Of a stretch of 11,277 nt of DNA, positions 1-6,989 are shown in pieces; the stretch's first letter is position 1; every line of letters starts with the position of its first letter. The translations under genes and the position numbers were made by a program. Where the stretch lies: the NCBI GenBank assembly GCA_030044695.1, contig JASIDM010000078.1, positions 1 to 11,277 on the forward strand, written 5' to 3'. This DNA is from Thermoplasmata archaeon (GTDB lineage Archaea; Thermoplasmatota; Thermoplasmata; Lutacidiplasmatales; UBA184). The notes below the pieces were generated by a model. It saw only the letters and a list, made by a program, of their open reading frames with translations, had not been told where the DNA came from and did no database searches.

Positions 1-330
1 GCCCTGATCGAGATCCTGCGCCAGCTGAACCGCGACGAGATGGAGGAGCCCGAGGTCCCCGGACTCGAGCTCGACGAGCTCAAGGAGCTCCTGAGCCGGC
101 GCGCGTTCCCCCTGATCACGCGGGGCGAGACGGAGCGAGCCGTGCAGGTCCTCCTCGGCAACGGGTTCGCGCGCGAGTTGACCGAGCCGAGGTACGCCTG
201 GACGCGGGGGCGGATGGTGCACCAGCGGTTCCTCATCACCCGGGAAGGCAAGTCCCTCCTCCTCCAGGCGACCCATCGCTCCGGTCGGGTCGGCGCCGAG
301 GGACTCGGGGCCAGCCGCCCGCCCCGCTGA
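1..330 (+). CDS. C-terminal part of a winged-helix-like hypothetical protein (5' end outside window)
   Basis: The reading frame is open from base 1 and ends at the TGA at 328-330. The ATG at 40 is therefore probably an internal methionine and the true start lies upstream. The visible 109 residues are charged. They include a helical stretch (LELDELKELLSRR), then 'ETERAVQVLLGNGFARELTEPRYAW' and 'HQRFLITREGKSLLLQA'. This order (helix, recognition-like helix ending in 'LLGNGFA', then a beta wing with 'RFLITREGKSLL') resembles the winged-helix domains of archaeal transcription regulators, where 'L..NGL......Y.LT..G..LL' is a common pattern. I cannot name a family from this fragment and see no enzymatic motif. 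The last 15 or so residues (G/A/S/P/R-rich) look disordered. The gene is followed by a terminator-like palindrome and T-run. A winged-helix role is an inference; that it is a real coding gene is moderately certain. Confidence 0.6.
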   Translation, partial: ALIEILRQLNRDEMEEPEVPGLELDELKELLSRRAFPLITRGETERAVQVLLGNGFARELTEPRYAWTRGRMVHQRFLITREGKSLLLQATHRSGRVGAEGLGASRPPR

Positions 331-337
331 GGCGCCG

Positions 338-370
338 GCCCCCCGGGGGGCTCGCCGCCCCACCTTTTTT
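338..370 (+). terminator. GC palindrome followed by T6 tract
   Basis: A perfect palindrome, GCCCCCCGGGGGGC (338-351), lies 7 bp after the stop codon of the first gene. Fourteen bases later comes a run of six T (365-370), one of the longest T-runs in this GC-rich window. Archaeal RNA polymerase terminates mainly at oligo-T tracts, so the T-run is the more meaningful part. The palindrome has no loop, so any hairpin would be shorter than the full 14 bp. It likely ends transcription of the upstream gene before the RHH1 promoter begins. Confidence 0.5.
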
Positions 371-405
371 CACGTCGGCGAGATACGCCCTAGCATCGTC
401 TGACG

Positions 406-416
406 TAGGGTATATC
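406..416 (+). promoter_or_regulatory. TATA-box promoter of RHH copy 1 (leaderless)
   Basis: TAGGGTATATC stands out as an AT-rich island in GC-rich DNA. Exactly 25 nt separate its last base from the ATG at 442. The archaeal TATA box sits about 26-27 bp before the transcription start, which puts the start within a base or two of the ATG, so the mRNA should be leaderless. No Shine-Dalgarno-like purine run precedes the ATG. The same element at the same distance precedes RHH copy 2, which strongly supports the assignment. Confidence 0.75.
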
Positions 417-441
417 TGCTCCGGCGGGCTCTCTACGGCCG

Positions 442-618
442 ATGGCACGTCCCCGCAAGGAGAAGTCCAAGCGCCGCGTCGGGCTCGCCGTCTACATCGA
501 GCCCGCCATCCTGCGCGCGCTGCGGCTCGCCGCCGAGGCCGACCGGAGATCCGCGTCGACGCAGGCCGCGCTCTACATCGAGCACGGCCTGGGCCTCCGC
601 AAGCCCCGTCCGCGCTGA
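442..618 (+). CDS. 58-aa ribbon-helix-helix DNA-binding protein, copy 1
   Basis: The product (58 aa, beginning MARPRKEKSKRRVGLAVYIE) fits the ribbon-helix-helix fold of the MetJ/Arc/CopG type. A short beta strand (residues about 12-19, RVGLAVYI) would insert into the DNA major groove. Helix A follows (about 21-34, PAILRALRLAAEAD), then a turn with 'RRSAST', then helix B (about 40-53, TQAALYIEHGLGL). RHH proteins act as dimers, often at inverted repeats near their own promoter. Both tails are very basic (MARPRK at the N-terminus, RKPRPR at the C-terminus). 'RPRK' recalls minor-groove-binding AT-hook cores, though no full AT-hook is present. The start is fixed by the TATA box 25 nt upstream and by colinearity with the paralogue at 6633-6809, which has the same length, start and stop. 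It is convergent with the giant surface-protein gene, 102 bp away tail to tail. No toxin-like partner is adjacent, so an antitoxin role is unlikely. The target is unknown; autoregulation is inferred. Confidence 0.85.
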   Translation: MARPRKEKSKRRVGLAVYIEPAILRALRLAAEADRRSASTQAALYIEHGLGLRKPRPR

Positions 619-720
619 GCGCACCGCGACGGCCGGTCTATCGCCTTCGCTGCCGGGCCCGCGCGCCGTCCCGGTGGCCGGGACGTCGGCCGCGGAGCCC
701 GCCGGGGTGGCCCCCGACCG
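619..720. other. Convergent gap between RHH copy 1 and the giant surface-protein gene
   Basis: These 102 bp lie between two stop codons facing each other. The sequence is GC-rich, with no T-run, no clear hairpin-plus-T terminator and no sign of a further gene. The lack of a terminator on either strand means the RHH1 transcript could run antisense into the end of the surface-protein gene, and the reverse. Confidence 0.4.
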
Positions 721-3700
721 TCAGGGGTTCCCGGGCGGGGAGCTCCCGCCGCCCGGACCGCTGCCGGTCGCGCTCGGCGGAGCCCCGGGCCCCGTGGACG
801 TTGGCGGCTTCCGACCCCGCCGCAGCAGGTACGCGGCGAGGCCCCCGAGGACCACCACCGCCGCCGCGATCGCGCCGTAGAGGAGGTACGGGGACAGGGA
901 GGAGCTGCTCGGGACCGCGGCCGGGGTCACCGTGGTCGGCGCGCTGTTGACCGTGACGCTCCCGGTCGAGTTGTAGCTGCCCTTGCCCGAGACCAGGACG
1001 TAGTACGGGTACTGGCCGTTCGGTGCGAGGAACGTGATCGTCCCGTTCGTCGCGCTCACCGTGGTGTACACCCCGTTCGACAGCTCGATCGAGACCGACC
1101 AGCTCGCCCCCGAGGGCGTGCCGCTCGGCCGCTGCACGACGATGGCGAACTCCTCCAGGAAGGCGAGGGTCGCCGAGGCCGGGCCGCCCGAGACGACGAC
1201 CGAGCCGAGCTCGTGCGCCGGGTACCAATGGGCGAGCGCGTCGGCGACGGTGTAGGCGTACGTCCCGTTCGACTCGGGGAAGCTGAGCGTCCCCGTGGTC
1301 GAGGAGAACGAGCCGCCCCCGGTGACGTTGACGTACCACGTCGTGCCCGTGGGCAGGGTCGCCTGCGAGATCGTCACCGTGTAGGTGAGCCGCACAAACG
1401 TCACCGGGACGCCGAGCGGCGCGCCGGCGACCGTGAACCGCCCGCCCGACGCCTCGTAGCTCTTGTCCGCCGAGTCGACGGTGTACGTGTACGTCCCGTT
1501 CGGCAGCGGGAGGGAGAGGCTCGAGGTCGTGCTCCGGACCGTCGGCTGGCCCGTGACGTTGACGTACCAGGTCGTGCCGACCGGCAGGTTGGACTCAGTG
1601 AACGTCACTTTCTGGGTCGGCAGGGGGGCGAACCGGATCATCACCCCGGTGGCCGCGCCGGTGACGGTGACGGACCCGGAGGAAGGGTTCGCCGAGTACC
1701 CGACGACCCCGCGAACGTCGAACGCATACGAGCCGTTCGGCAGGTCGACCGTCAGGTCCGTGGGCGCCGCCGCGGAGAGATTCTGGCCGTTGATGGTGAC
1801 CTCCCACTCGTCCGGCGGGGGCAGTCCGCTCTCCGAGAAGACGACGGCGTACGTGAGCTCGATGAACGGCACCGAGATCCCCACCCCGCCCCCTTGCACC
1901 TGGAACCCGCCGCCCACCGTGGCCCAACTCGTGTTGACGCTCCCCACGGTGTAGTTGTAGCTGCCGTTGGTGAGCGGGAACTCGAGCGTCGTGCCCGTCG
2001 CGTTGTAGCTCGGGCCACCGACGATGCTGACGATCCAGTCGGTCCCGGCCGGCAGACCGGACTCGGTGAAGGTGACGTTGTAGGCCCCGGGGACCGGCGC
2101 GAACGCGATCGGCTCCACCACGGCCGTTCCGGCGACGTCCAGGAGCCCGGAGGCGGGTAGCGCGTTGTAGAGCGACGGCGGCGTGACCGAGAAGCCGTAC
2201 GACGTCCCGTTCTGGGCGAGGAACTCGATCGAGCCGGTCGTCGCGAAGCTCGTGTTGCCGTTGAAGGTCACGTACCAGCCGGCCCCGCCGGGGAGGTCCG
2301 CCGCGACGAACGTCACCGGATAGTAGCCGGGGGCCACGGTGAAGGCGATGGTGACGGTGGTCGCCGAGCCGTCGACCGTGACGCTGCCGCTGGCCGGCGT
2401 CGCGGTGTAGCCCGTCGGGCCGGCGACGGAGAACGCGTAGGTGCCGTTCGGCTCCTGGACCGAGAACGGCGTGCCCGAGGGGAAGTACGGGACACCCCCG
2501 ACGGTAATCGACCAGTCCGAGCCGGCCGGTAGGCCGGTCTCGGCGAACGTCAGCGTGTACGTGGGCACGAACGTGATCGACTCGCTGACGCCGGACCCGC
2601 TGATCACGAACGAGCCGGACGCCGGGTCGGCGACCCAGTCCGGGACGAACACCTCGATGTAGAACTCGTAGGAGTCGTTGGTGACGGCGAACGTCGCGGA
2701 GGTCGTGGTGGTGAACACGTAGGACTCGCCGCCGAGCAGCGGATACAGGTCGACGACCCAGGGAGTGCCCTGGGGAAGCCCGGACTCGACGAAGGTGGCG
2801 AGGTAGTCGCCCGGCGCCAGCGAGAAGGCGATCGAGATCCCCACCGCCGCGCCGTTCACGGTCACGCTGCCGGTGCTCGGCTGGGCGCGGTAGCCCGCGG
2901 GCACGCTGGTGACCGTGTAGGTGTACGTCCCGTTGGCGACCTGGAACTGGTCGGTCGTGAGCACCGACTCCGCGCTCTCGTTCCCGGGCTCGAGCTCGAC
3001 GCCCCAGAGGTCCCCCGAGGGAAGGCCCGTCTCCGTGAACGTCACGTCGAACGCCTCGAGGAAGGTCACGCCGACGATCACCGACGTGCCGTTCACCGAG
3101 AAGTTCTCGACCGAGGTCGTCCCCGCGTAGCCTTCGGCGTAGACGTAGTCGATCGCGTACGTCCCGTTCGGGAGGTCGAAGCCGATCGTCGTGGAGTAGG
3201 AGGAGTTGTAGGAGTACTGGTAGGAGACGTTGTTCTCGACCGCGGCCGACCACTCCGTCGCGAACGGGAGACCGCTCTCCACCAGCGACACCGCGAACAG
3301 CTCAACGAACGTCAGATCGATCGTTCGGGGACCGGTGCCGTTGACCACCACCTCGCCGGACGGCGAGGTCGGTGTGTAGCCGGAGGCGTTCAGATCGTCG
3401 TACCAGTAGAGGCCCTCGGGCAGGGAGAACGACAGGCTCGAGCCGGTCGAGGAGGCGTTCACGCCCTCCAGGGAGACCTTCCAGGCGGTCCCCGCCGCCA
3501 GGCCGGATTCGACGAACGTGACGACGTAGCGCGTCTCCGCAGTGAACACCACCGAGACCGACGCCGCTCCGCCGGCGACGGTCAGGTTCCCCGTGGCGGG
3601 ATCGGCCTGCTCGCCGCTCGCGCCGAGGTCGTAAAAGAACGTCCCGTTGGGCACGAGGAAGCTGATCGACGATCCCGTGGAGGAGTTCACCTGACCGTCG

Positions 3701-6291
3701 AGCGACACCTGCCACAGCGTACCGCTGAGCCCGCTCTCCTGGAAGGTCACCCGGTACAGCGGGGAGCTCGCGTTGAAGAACGACAGCGAGCCGGAGAGCT
3801 CGTTCATCGTGACCAGTGCGTCATCGACGGGGTCGAGCGCCGCGCCGGCCAGCCCGAGGCCGACCGGGACGTTCTGGACCACGGCCTCGGTCGTGCCGTT
3901 GACGATCGTGATCAGCGACGGGTTGGACTCCCCGACGAAGACGTCGCCGGTCCCAGGGTCGAACCCGATCCCGTCCGGGCTCCCGGGTACCGCCACCGAG
4001 GCGAGGAGGGTGTTCGCCCCGTCGATCACCGAGAGCGAGTCCGAACCGGTGTTGGTGAACCAGATGAAGTGGTCGATCGCGTCGTAGACGCTCGACGACG
4101 CGTTCAGTCCGATGGTCAGGTTCGAGATCGCCTCGGTCGCGACGTGGATCATCGCCACGGTCGAGTCCGCCCCGGGGGACGTGGACGGGACGACGGCGTA
4201 GAGGTACCCGTTGATCGGATCGAACGAGAGCGAGACCGGCTCGTCGGCGAGCGGGATCGAGCCCACCAGCTCGTCGATCGACGTGTTGAGGACGTCGATC
4301 CCCGAGCCGTAGGCCGCGAAGAGGAGCTGGGCGCTCGGGTCGAGGGCCAGCGCCTGGGCTCCGCTGCTGACCCCGACGGGGTAGCTCTGGATCGTGTTGC
4401 CCGTCGCCCCGTTGAGGGCGACGAGCGTCCCCTCCGACGCCGCGTAGATCTGACCGTTCTGCGCGTCGGCGACCGACGCGGTCGGTTCCAGTCCAGGGAT
4501 CTCTCCGAAGACCGTGTGGTTGGCGGACCCGACCTCCACGACCCCGCCGAGGGCGCCTCCCCCGGCGAGCACGGAGCCCTGGAACGGATCGACGGCGACG
4601 TAGCTGTTGAGCAGGCCGTTCATCGTCACGTTGGTGACGATCGCCCCGGTGGTCCCGTTGACGACCTCGAGCTCGTCGGGCGAGCCGTCGAGCGCGTACA
4701 GTTCCCCGGACTGCGGGTCGGCCACGAGGCCCGCGGGGATCGTGCCGACGCGAGCCGTCGACGTCACCTCTCCCGCGTCGAGGGAGAACTCCGCCACGGA
4801 CTCGGAGGCCGAGCCCGGCAGGAACAGCGCCGGCACGGCCGGGACGTACGCGGCCTGGTAGGGGAACCCGAGGAAATAGTTGAAGATCCCGTTGCTCGAC
4901 GCCGTCGGGGTACCGGCGGCGCCCCCCGCGAGCGGGACCTGGAAGGCGAACGCGAGGTACTCATTCGTGGCGACCCCATCGGCCACCGGAATGACGTCCG
5001 TTTGCACGACGAGCTGGCCGCTGGCGACGTCGACGGAAGCCCCGTACGGATAGACGATCCGGGTGCTGGAGCTGAGGACCGTGGTCGATACCGCGGCGGA
5101 GTACGGGTCGATCCGCTCGACGGTGCCGATCGGAGCGTTGGTCACGTAGATGGCGCCGGTCGACGGGTCCACGGCGATCGCGGTCGGGCCAGGGGCGCTG
5201 ACGTTCCCCGCGAGCGCGTTCGACGAGGCGTTGATCCAGGAGACCTCCCCGTCACCGACGGCGGCGAAGGCGACCTCGGCCGGTTCCCCCGCCGCCGCAT
5301 CGAGCGTCAGGTACGAAGGTTCGTCGCCTACCGGGATCGTGGCGGTGACGCTCTCCAGATGGACGTCGATCACGGAGATCGCCGCGGACGCCGAGTCGGC
5401 GACGTACAGGAGCCCGTTCGCTGGGTCGAACGCCAGGGAGTCCGGTTGCGCGCCGACCGAGATGTTCGCCACGACCACGGTCCTCGACGAGGCGTTGAGG
5501 ATGGTGACGGCGTCGCGTTGCTCGTCCGCGACGAAGATCTCGCCGGTGGCGTTGTCCACGGCGATCGCCTCGGGACCCTGGAGCGTGGGCAAGCTGCCGA
5601 TGACGGCGTCCGTCGTGCCGTTGATCAGCGTCACGTTGTCCGCGAGGGCGTCCAAGACCGCCACGTCCTCGGTCCCGTGGAGCGTGATCAGCGCCTCCTC
5701 GGTCGCCCCCTCGGGGGTGGGGATGGCGCGGAACAGCGTCCCGTTCGACGCGCCGGTGACGAGGATCTCGCCCGGCGAAGGGCTCGCGTTCTGGCCCGAG
5801 ACGTAGCAGCTGGTGAGCACGTCGTTGCTGCTCGGTACGTAGATCGACTGCAGCGGATAGAGACAGTTCGAGGTGAGGACGTTGCCGGAGGAGAGCGTGC
5901 CGTTCGTCAGGTCGAGGGTCTTGCTGACCCCCCAGCTGACGCCGTCGAGGTCGGGCTCGACCGTGCTTCGGGCGGCGGACTGCCGGAGCTGGGCCAGGGT
6001 CGAGTAGCCCGGAAGGCGATCGGCGAGGGCGCGCAGCGCCGCGAGCGGGTCGTTGGAGGCGGCGGCGCCTCGCGAGCTCGTCGGGCTGGAGGCGGCCGCG
6101 GAAGGAGCAGGGGTGCTCAACGAGAGACTCGGCCCACGGATCTCGGTGGCGGGCGAAGGTGGGCTCGCGGCGGGCCGGGCGGAGGCGCCCAACACGAGAG
6201 ACGTCGGCGCGAGAAGCAGTCCGGCGATCAGCGCGATCAGCACCAAGGAGACCCTCGAGCGGCGTCCGGCCCACGGCCCGTTTCCTGACAT
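721..6291 (-). CDS. Giant cell-surface protein: signal peptide, YVTN beta-propeller region, 12 ESGLP repeats, C-terminal membrane anchor
   Basis: The 1856-residue product is a predicted type I surface protein. Residues 1-35 form a signal peptide: basic 'RRSR', then a hydrophobic core (VSLVLIALIAGLLLAPTSLV). A Ser/Pro/Ala-rich linker follows to about residue 80. Residues from about 115 to 840 hold many blades of the YVTN beta-propeller type, for example 'FDPANGLLYVADSASAAISV' and 'FDPGTGDVFVGES', probably enough for two propellers. Residues 844-1793 are twelve tandem repeats of about 79 residues, beginning 'VTFQESGL' or 'VTFTESGLPAGTDW' and containing 'PNGTYxYxV' and 'P.SGSVTV.G'. Residues about 1799-1822 form a membrane helix (YLLYGAIAAAVVVLGGLAAY), followed by RRGRK and a Pro/Gly/Ser tail of about 30 residues inside the cell. 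NxS/T glycosylation sequons are very numerous. I found only two cysteines, C143 and C162. Such architectures suggest adhesion, a cell-wall-like coat or ligand binding; no catalytic motif is seen. The start at 6291 is chosen because it begins directly before the signal peptide. The frame stays open to 6579, but that extension would bury the signal. I see no convincing TATA box or Shine-Dalgarno sequence for this start. Confidence 0.88.
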   Translation of the reverse strand: MSGNGPWAGRRSRVSLVLIALIAGLLLAPTSLVLGASARPAASPPSPATEIRGPSLSLSTPAPSAAASSPTSSRGAAASNDPLAALRALADRLPGYSTLAQLRQSAARSTVEPDLDGVSWGVSKTLDLTNGTLSSGNVLTSNCLYPLQSIYVPSSNDVLTSCYVSGQNASPSPGEILVTGASNGTLFRAIPTPEGATEEALITLHGTEDVAVLDALADNVTLINGTTDAVIGSLPTLQGPEAIAVDNATGEIFVADEQRDAVTILNASSRTVVVANISVGAQPDSLAFDPANGLLYVADSASAAISVIDVHLESVTATIPVGDEPSYLTLDAAAGEPAEVAFAAVGDGEVSWINASSNALAGNVSAPGPTAIAVDPSTGAIYVTNAPIGTVERIDPYSAAVSTTVLSSSTRIVYPYGASVDVASGQLVVQTDVIPVADGVATNEYLAFAFQVPLAGGAAGTPTASSNGIFNYFLGFPYQAAYVPAVPALFLPGSASESVAEFSLDAGEVTSTARVGTIPAGLVADPQSGELYALDGSPDELEVVNGTTGAIVTNVTMNGLLNSYVAVDPFQGSVLAGGGALGGVVEVGSANHTVFGEIPGLEPTASVADAQNGQIYAASEGTLVALNGATGNTIQSYPVGVSSGAQALALDPSAQLLFAAYGSGIDVLNTSIDELVGSIPLADEPVSLSFDPINGYLYAVVPSTSPGADSTVAMIHVATEAISNLTIGLNASSSVYDAIDHFIWFTNTGSDSLSVIDGANTLLASVAVPGSPDGIGFDPGTGDVFVGESNPSLITIVNGTTEAVVQNVPVGLGLAGAALDPVDDALVTMNELSGSLSFFNASSPLYRVTFQESGLSGTLWQVSLDGQVNSSTGSSISFLVPNGTFFYDLGASGEQADPATGNLTVAGGAASVSVVFTAETRYVVTFVESGLAAGTAWKVSLEGVNASSTGSSLSFSLPEGLYWYDDLNASGYTPTSPSGEVVVNGTGPRTIDLTFVELFAVSLVESGLPFATEWSAAVENNVSYQYSYNSSYSTTIGFDLPNGTYAIDYVYAEGYAGTTSVENFSVNGTSVIVGVTFLEAFDVTFTETGLPSGDLWGVELEPGNESAESVLTTDQFQVANGTYTYTVTSVPAGYRAQPSTGSVTVNGAAVGISIAFSLAPGDYLATFVESGLPQGTPWVVDLYPLLGGESYVFTTTTSATFAVTNDSYEFYIEVFVPDWVADPASGSFVISGSGVSESITFVPTYTLTFAETGLPAGSDWSITVGGVPYFPSGTPFSVQEPNGTYAFSVAGPTGYTATPASGSVTVDGSATTVTIAFTVAPGYYPVTFVAADLPGGAGWYVTFNGNTSFATTGSIEFLAQNGTSYGFSVTPPSLYNALPASGLLDVAGTAVVEPIAFAPVPGAYNVTFTESGLPAGTDWIVSIVGGPSYNATGTTLEFPLTNGSYNYTVGSVNTSWATVGGGFQVQGGGVGISVPFIELTYAVVFSESGLPPPDEWEVTINGQNLSAAAPTDLTVDLPNGSYAFDVRGVVGYSANPSSGSVTVTGAATGVMIRFAPLPTQKVTFTESNLPVGTTWYVNVTGQPTVRSTTSSLSLPLPNGTYTYTVDSADKSYEASGGRFTVAGAPLGVPVTFVRLTYTVTISQATLPTGTTWYVNVTGGGSFSSTTGTLSFPESNGTYAYTVADALAHWYPAHELGSVVVSGGPASATLAFLEEFAIVVQRPSGTPSGASWSVSIELSNGVYTTVSATNGTITFLAPNGQYPYYVLVSGKGSYNSTGSVTVNSAPTTVTPAAVPSSSSLSPYLLYGAIAAAVVVLGGLAAYLLRRGRKPPTSTGPGAPPSATGSGPGGGSSPPGNP
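921..3762 (-). repeat. Twelve-fold tandem ESGLP repeat region inside the giant surface protein
   Basis: Twelve units of about 76-83 codons each encode a beta-rich domain. The best-conserved elements are VTF.ESGLP.GT.W.V at the start, LPNGTY.Y.V in the middle and ASGSVTV.G at the end. Units 1-6 and 8-10 are clear. Unit 7 has 'VAADLPGGAGW', unit 11 'SQATLPTGTTW', and unit 12 (next to the membrane) has decayed to 'QRPSGTPSGASW'. Units 10 and 11 are close at DNA level: 1322-1347 and 1553-1578 match at 25 of 26 positions, 231 bp (77 codons) apart, which points to recent duplication or gene conversion there. Each unit is likely one Ig-like or carboxypeptidase-regulatory-like beta sandwich, forming a stalk that lifts the propellers away from the membrane. 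Confidence 0.85.
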
Positions 6292-6586
6292 GCGATCGAC
6301 CCGACTCTCGAGGAGACTTGAAGCGTTCGCTCCAACAGCCTCTCGCGTCGAACTTACGCGACGCTCGCAGCTCCCATCGGTGCGCCACCCGAGGCCCTTT
6401 CGGATCGACCAGCGGTCTAAGGTCAGGGGCCTCACGTTCGTGCGCCGGAACGGAGACGCGGGCATCCCGGAGCCGTAGTGCGCGACGGCCCAGGCGAGGT
6501 CGCGCCCGTCCGAGGCGGGAAACCGGCCCGCCCCGTCGGGATCGTCCGCCGAAGTTGGCCTCCCTCCGCCGGCCAGCAACTAACCT

Positions 6587-6599
6587 CGCGGTAACCTAG
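6587..6599 (+). promoter_or_regulatory. Candidate operator CGCGGTAACCTAG upstream of RHH copy 2
   Basis: This 13-mer contains the odd palindrome GGTAACC and overlaps the BRE/TATA region of RHH2. It matches CGCGGTTACCCAG at 8051-8063 at 11 of 13 positions. That second copy lies in the promoter region of the surface-protein gene facing RHH2. A TAACCT direct repeat (6581-6586, 6592-6597) partly overlaps the element. RHH repressors bind short repeated or inverted elements, so this is a reasonable operator candidate, but binding is inferred only from position and similarity. Confidence 0.4.
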
Positions 6600-6607
6600 G
6601 ATATATC
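6597..6607 (+). promoter_or_regulatory. TATA-box promoter of RHH copy 2 (leaderless)
   Basis: TAGGATATATC matches the RHH1 promoter element at 10 of 11 positions and also lies exactly 25 nt before the ATG (6633), although the 25-nt spacers themselves are unrelated. The predicted transcription start falls at or next to the ATG, and the sequence just before it (CATTCGCCCCTG) has no Shine-Dalgarno character, so leaderless translation is expected. The palindrome-bearing element at 6587-6599 overlaps the TFB-recognition region directly upstream of the TATA box, where a bound repressor would block initiation. Confidence 0.78.
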
Positions 6608-6632
6608 GAGGTGGAACCGCCATTCGCCCCTG

Positions 6633-6809
6633 ATGGCCAGGCCCAGGAAGCCCCGCTCGCAGCGACGTGTCGGGCTCGCCGTGTACCTCGAGCCCGCGGT
6701 CCTCCGCGCGCTTCGCCGGGCCGCGGAGGCGGATCGGCGCTCCGCGTCGACCCAGGCCGTCCTCTACATCGAGAGGGGACTGGCGCTCCGGAAGCCCCGA
6801 GCCCGCTGA
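6633..6809 (+). CDS. 58-aa ribbon-helix-helix DNA-binding protein, copy 2
   Basis: This paralogue of the 442-618 gene has the same length and is identical at 48 of 58 positions with no gaps (begins MARPRKPRSQRRVGLAVYLE). The differences sit mainly in the basic N-terminal arm (E7P, K8R, K10Q), in conservative core changes (I19L, I23V, A43V) and at exposed positions (L29R, H48R, G51A, P57A). The predicted DNA-reading strand RRVGLAVY is unchanged, as is the turn 'EADRRSASTQA'. The two proteins may therefore recognise similar DNA and could form heterodimers. The start is supported by the TATA box 25 nt upstream. The gene is convergent with the three-repeat surface-protein gene at 6990-8006, with 180 bp between the stops. 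As for copy 1, no toxin or other operon partner follows. Function beyond DNA binding is inferred. Confidence 0.85.
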   Translation: MARPRKPRSQRRVGLAVYLEPAVLRALRRAAEADRRSASTQAVLYIERGLALRKPRAR

Positions 6810-6923
6810 ACGCGAGGGCACCGCGCCCCGAGACGTTCGCGCGGCGCGGCGACCTTGTCTCGCGTGAACGCGGACGAACGGAACGGCGCTAGCGGTCCCG
6901 TCCCCGAGCGAGGGTCGCTGCCA

Positions 6924-6940
6924 ACCGCCCTAGAGGCGGT
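6924..6940. terminator. Hairpin in the convergent gap after RHH copy 2
   Basis: ACCGCC-CTAGA-GGCGGT forms a perfect 6-bp stem with a 5-nt loop. It lies in the 180-bp gap between the stops of RHH2 and the three-repeat surface-protein gene. A further palindrome, GGGGCCCC, follows at 6945-6952. No T-run accompanies either, so canonical archaeal poly-T termination is not supported. It may be a weak bidirectional transcription barrier or mRNA 3'-end stabiliser. Confidence 0.3.
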
Positions 6941-6989
6941 GCGAGGGGCCCCAGGGGTCCCGGGCCGATCCCGTGCCGACGCGCCGCGG

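Larger units (their letters stand above)
6292..6632. other. Divergent intergenic region between giant surface-protein gene and RHH copy 2
   Basis: This 341-bp stretch separates two genes transcribed away from each other. On the RHH2 side it holds a clear TATA box (6597-6607), a direct repeat of TAACCT (6581-6586 and 6592-6597, 11 bp apart) and the 13-bp element at 6587-6599. On the giant-gene side I find no convincing TATA element at the leaderless distance; 'GTAAGTTC' on the minus strand near 6356-6349 is only a weak candidate and would give a leader of about 35 nt. The giant gene's frame happens to stay open through most of the region, but the encoded residues look like translated GC-rich noise. 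No RNA gene was recognised. Confidence 0.55.

Noticed and set aside
442..618. RHH protein as antitoxin of a toxin-antitoxin pair (also considered for 6633-6809)
   Set aside because: No RelE/ParE, PIN, Fic or other toxin-like small gene lies directly downstream on the same strand. The next gene is convergent and encodes a surface protein.
721..3762. CRISPR array or satellite DNA suggested by the regular spacing of similar segments
   Set aside because: The periodicity is in frame with coding sequence at about 231-250 bp, units are diverged at DNA level, and the translation gives coherent ESGLP beta domains.
4069..6288. Plus-strand 739-codon open frame opposite the giant surface-protein gene
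   Set aside because: The translation is dominated by Arg, Gly, Asp and Val with no domain pattern, as expected for the antisense of a GC3-rich gene. The minus-strand frame has a signal peptide, repeats and an anchor.
6292..6579. N-terminal extension of the giant surface protein to a TTG at 6579
   Set aside because: It would place about 96 residues of composition-biased sequence before a clear signal peptide, and it nearly reaches the RHH2 promoter. The ATG at 6289-6291 fits the secretion signal.
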